DNA of 5,835 nucleotides. It comes from Clostridiaceae bacterium. GTDB taxonomy: Bacteria; Bacillota; Clostridia; Oscillospirales; Acutalibacteraceae. The notes below the pieces were generated by a model that did no database searches, was not told the origin of the DNA, and saw only the letters and a program-made list of their open reading frames with translations. Shown one piece after another: positions 5,156 to 5,835 of this stretch (position 1 is the stretch's first letter; each line of letters opens with the position of its first letter). The translations under genes were made by a program, and so were the position numbers. Location of the stretch: NCBI GenBank assembly GCA_904501705.1, contig CAJGCA010000080.1, positions 1 to 5,835 of the forward strand. Reading direction: 5' to 3'.

Positions 5156-5835
5156 ATGCACGAAATTTCCAAATCCGATAGCTATGCCGCTGCCGGCGTA
5201 GACATTACCGCCGGCTACAAGTCGGTGGAGCTGATGAAAAAACATATCAACCGCACCAAGAACGCGGGTTGCCTCGACGACGTCGGCGGCTTCGGCGGTT
5301 GCTTCGGTCTCGATTTGACCGATATTAAAGAGCCGGTGCTTGTGTCCGGCACCGACGGCTGCGGCACGAAGGTGAAGCTTGCCATCCTGATGGACAAGCA
5401 CGACACCATCGGCATCGACGCGGTCGCGATGTGCGTCAACGACATCATTTGCTGCGGCGCAAAGCCGTTGTTCTTCCTCGACTATATCGCCTGCGGCAAG
5501 AACTTCCCCGAGAAGATCGCCGAGATCGTCGGCGGTGTCGCGGAGGGCTGTGTGCAGTCGGGTGCGGCGCTCATCGGCGGCGAGACCGCCGAGCACCCCG
5601 GCCTGATGCCCGAGGAGGACTACGACCTTGCGGGCTACTGCACGGGTATCGTGGACAAGTCTAAGATTATCGACAACAAGACGATGGCGGCGGGTGACGT
5701 GGTGATCGCTCTGCCCTCGACGGGCATTCACTCCAACGGCTTCTCTCTCTGCCGTAAGGTGTTCGACATCGACAACAATAACCCCGAATTGTACGTGGCG
5801 CGCGAGGAACTCGGCGGCCGTACGATCGCCGAGGC
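5156..5835 (+). CDS. purM: Phosphoribosylformylglycinamidine cyclo-ligase (AIR synthetase), N-terminal part (partial at window end)
   Basis: PurM closes the imidazole ring of FGAM with ATP, giving AIR, which feeds the PurK/PurE step. The frame runs from ATG 5156 past the end of the window: 226 codons of an enzyme usually near 340-350. YAAAGVDITAG is at 10-20, DDVGGFGG at 41-48, the ATP/phosphate loop SGTDGCGTKVKLA at 64-76, and GIDAVAMCVNDI at 86-97. GAKPLFFLDYIA is at 101-112, GGETAEHPGLM at 141-151, and IALPSTGIHSNGFSLCRK at 184-201. These are in family order with no break. Small variants are GCGTK for the usual GVGTK and AEHPG for AEMPG. The ribosome binding site AAAGGGG (about 5140-5146) is weaker than that of its neighbours. 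It starts 17 bases after the purF stop, so it is in the same operon. purN, purH and purD would be typical next genes but lie outside. Confidence 0.96.
   Translation, partial: MHEISKSDSYAAAGVDITAGYKSVELMKKHINRTKNAGCLDDVGGFGGCFGLDLTDIKEPVLVSGTDGCGTKVKLAILMDKHDTIGIDAVAMCVNDIICCGAKPLFFLDYIACGKNFPEKIAEIVGGVAEGCVQSGAALIGGETAEHPGLMPEEDYDLAGYCTGIVDKSKIIDNKTMAAGDVVIALPSTGIHSNGFSLCRKVFDIDNNNPELYVAREELGGRTIAE

Overview
The window holds the end of one pyrimidine gene cluster and the start of one purine gene cluster, all on the + strand. Between them lies a roughly 220-base control region. The layout is pyrF (3' end only), pyrE, pyrB and pyrI, then a sigma-A-type promoter, a ZTP (pfl-motif) riboswitch with an intrinsic terminator, and purE, purC, purF-like and purM (5' part only). 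The source looks like a GC-rich Gram-positive anaerobe of the Clostridia, possibly Oscillospiraceae/Ruminococcaceae. This rests on strong GGAGG-type ribosome binding sites, a TTGACG-17-TAGAAT promoter, GC-ended codons, a short clostridial-type PyrI and a ZTP riboswitch driving purE. The taxonomic call is inference.

Positions 1-2244 (pyrimidines). PyrF makes UMP from OMP, PyrE makes OMP from orotate and PRPP, PyrB is the catalytic chain of aspartate carbamoyltransferase and PyrI is its regulatory chain. pyrE/pyrB and pyrB/pyrI overlap by the four bases ATGA, which suggests translational coupling. PyrI keeps its four zinc-binding cysteines, so the ATCase is probably an allosteric PyrB-PyrI assembly. 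The cluster's promoter and any leader control lie upstream of the window.

Positions 2245-2467 (control region). No convincing terminator follows pyrI. A good promoter has a perfect 12-bp palindrome in its spacer. The transcript then folds as a ZTP aptamer whose pseudoknot shows a compensatory base change from the family consensus. The aptamer's last GGGC is also the first arm of a 14-bp terminator hairpin with a U-rich tail, so the two structures exclude each other. The arrangement predicts that ZMP/ZTP (signals of 10-formyl-THF shortage) switches the pur genes on.

Positions 2468-5835 (purines). PurE, PurC, PurF-like and PurM catalyse carboxylation/mutase, SAICAR synthesis, PRPP amidation and AIR synthesis. 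The striking feature is the PurF homologue. It keeps the PRPP-binding motif and the cysteines expected for an Fe-S cluster, but the N-terminal catalytic cysteine and the other glutaminase residues are replaced. PurC is also divergent, with a changed signature and a short C-terminus. The two may belong to a variant purine pathway that uses ammonia directly or takes it from a partner. I see no mobile elements, CRISPR arrays, tRNA or rRNA genes.
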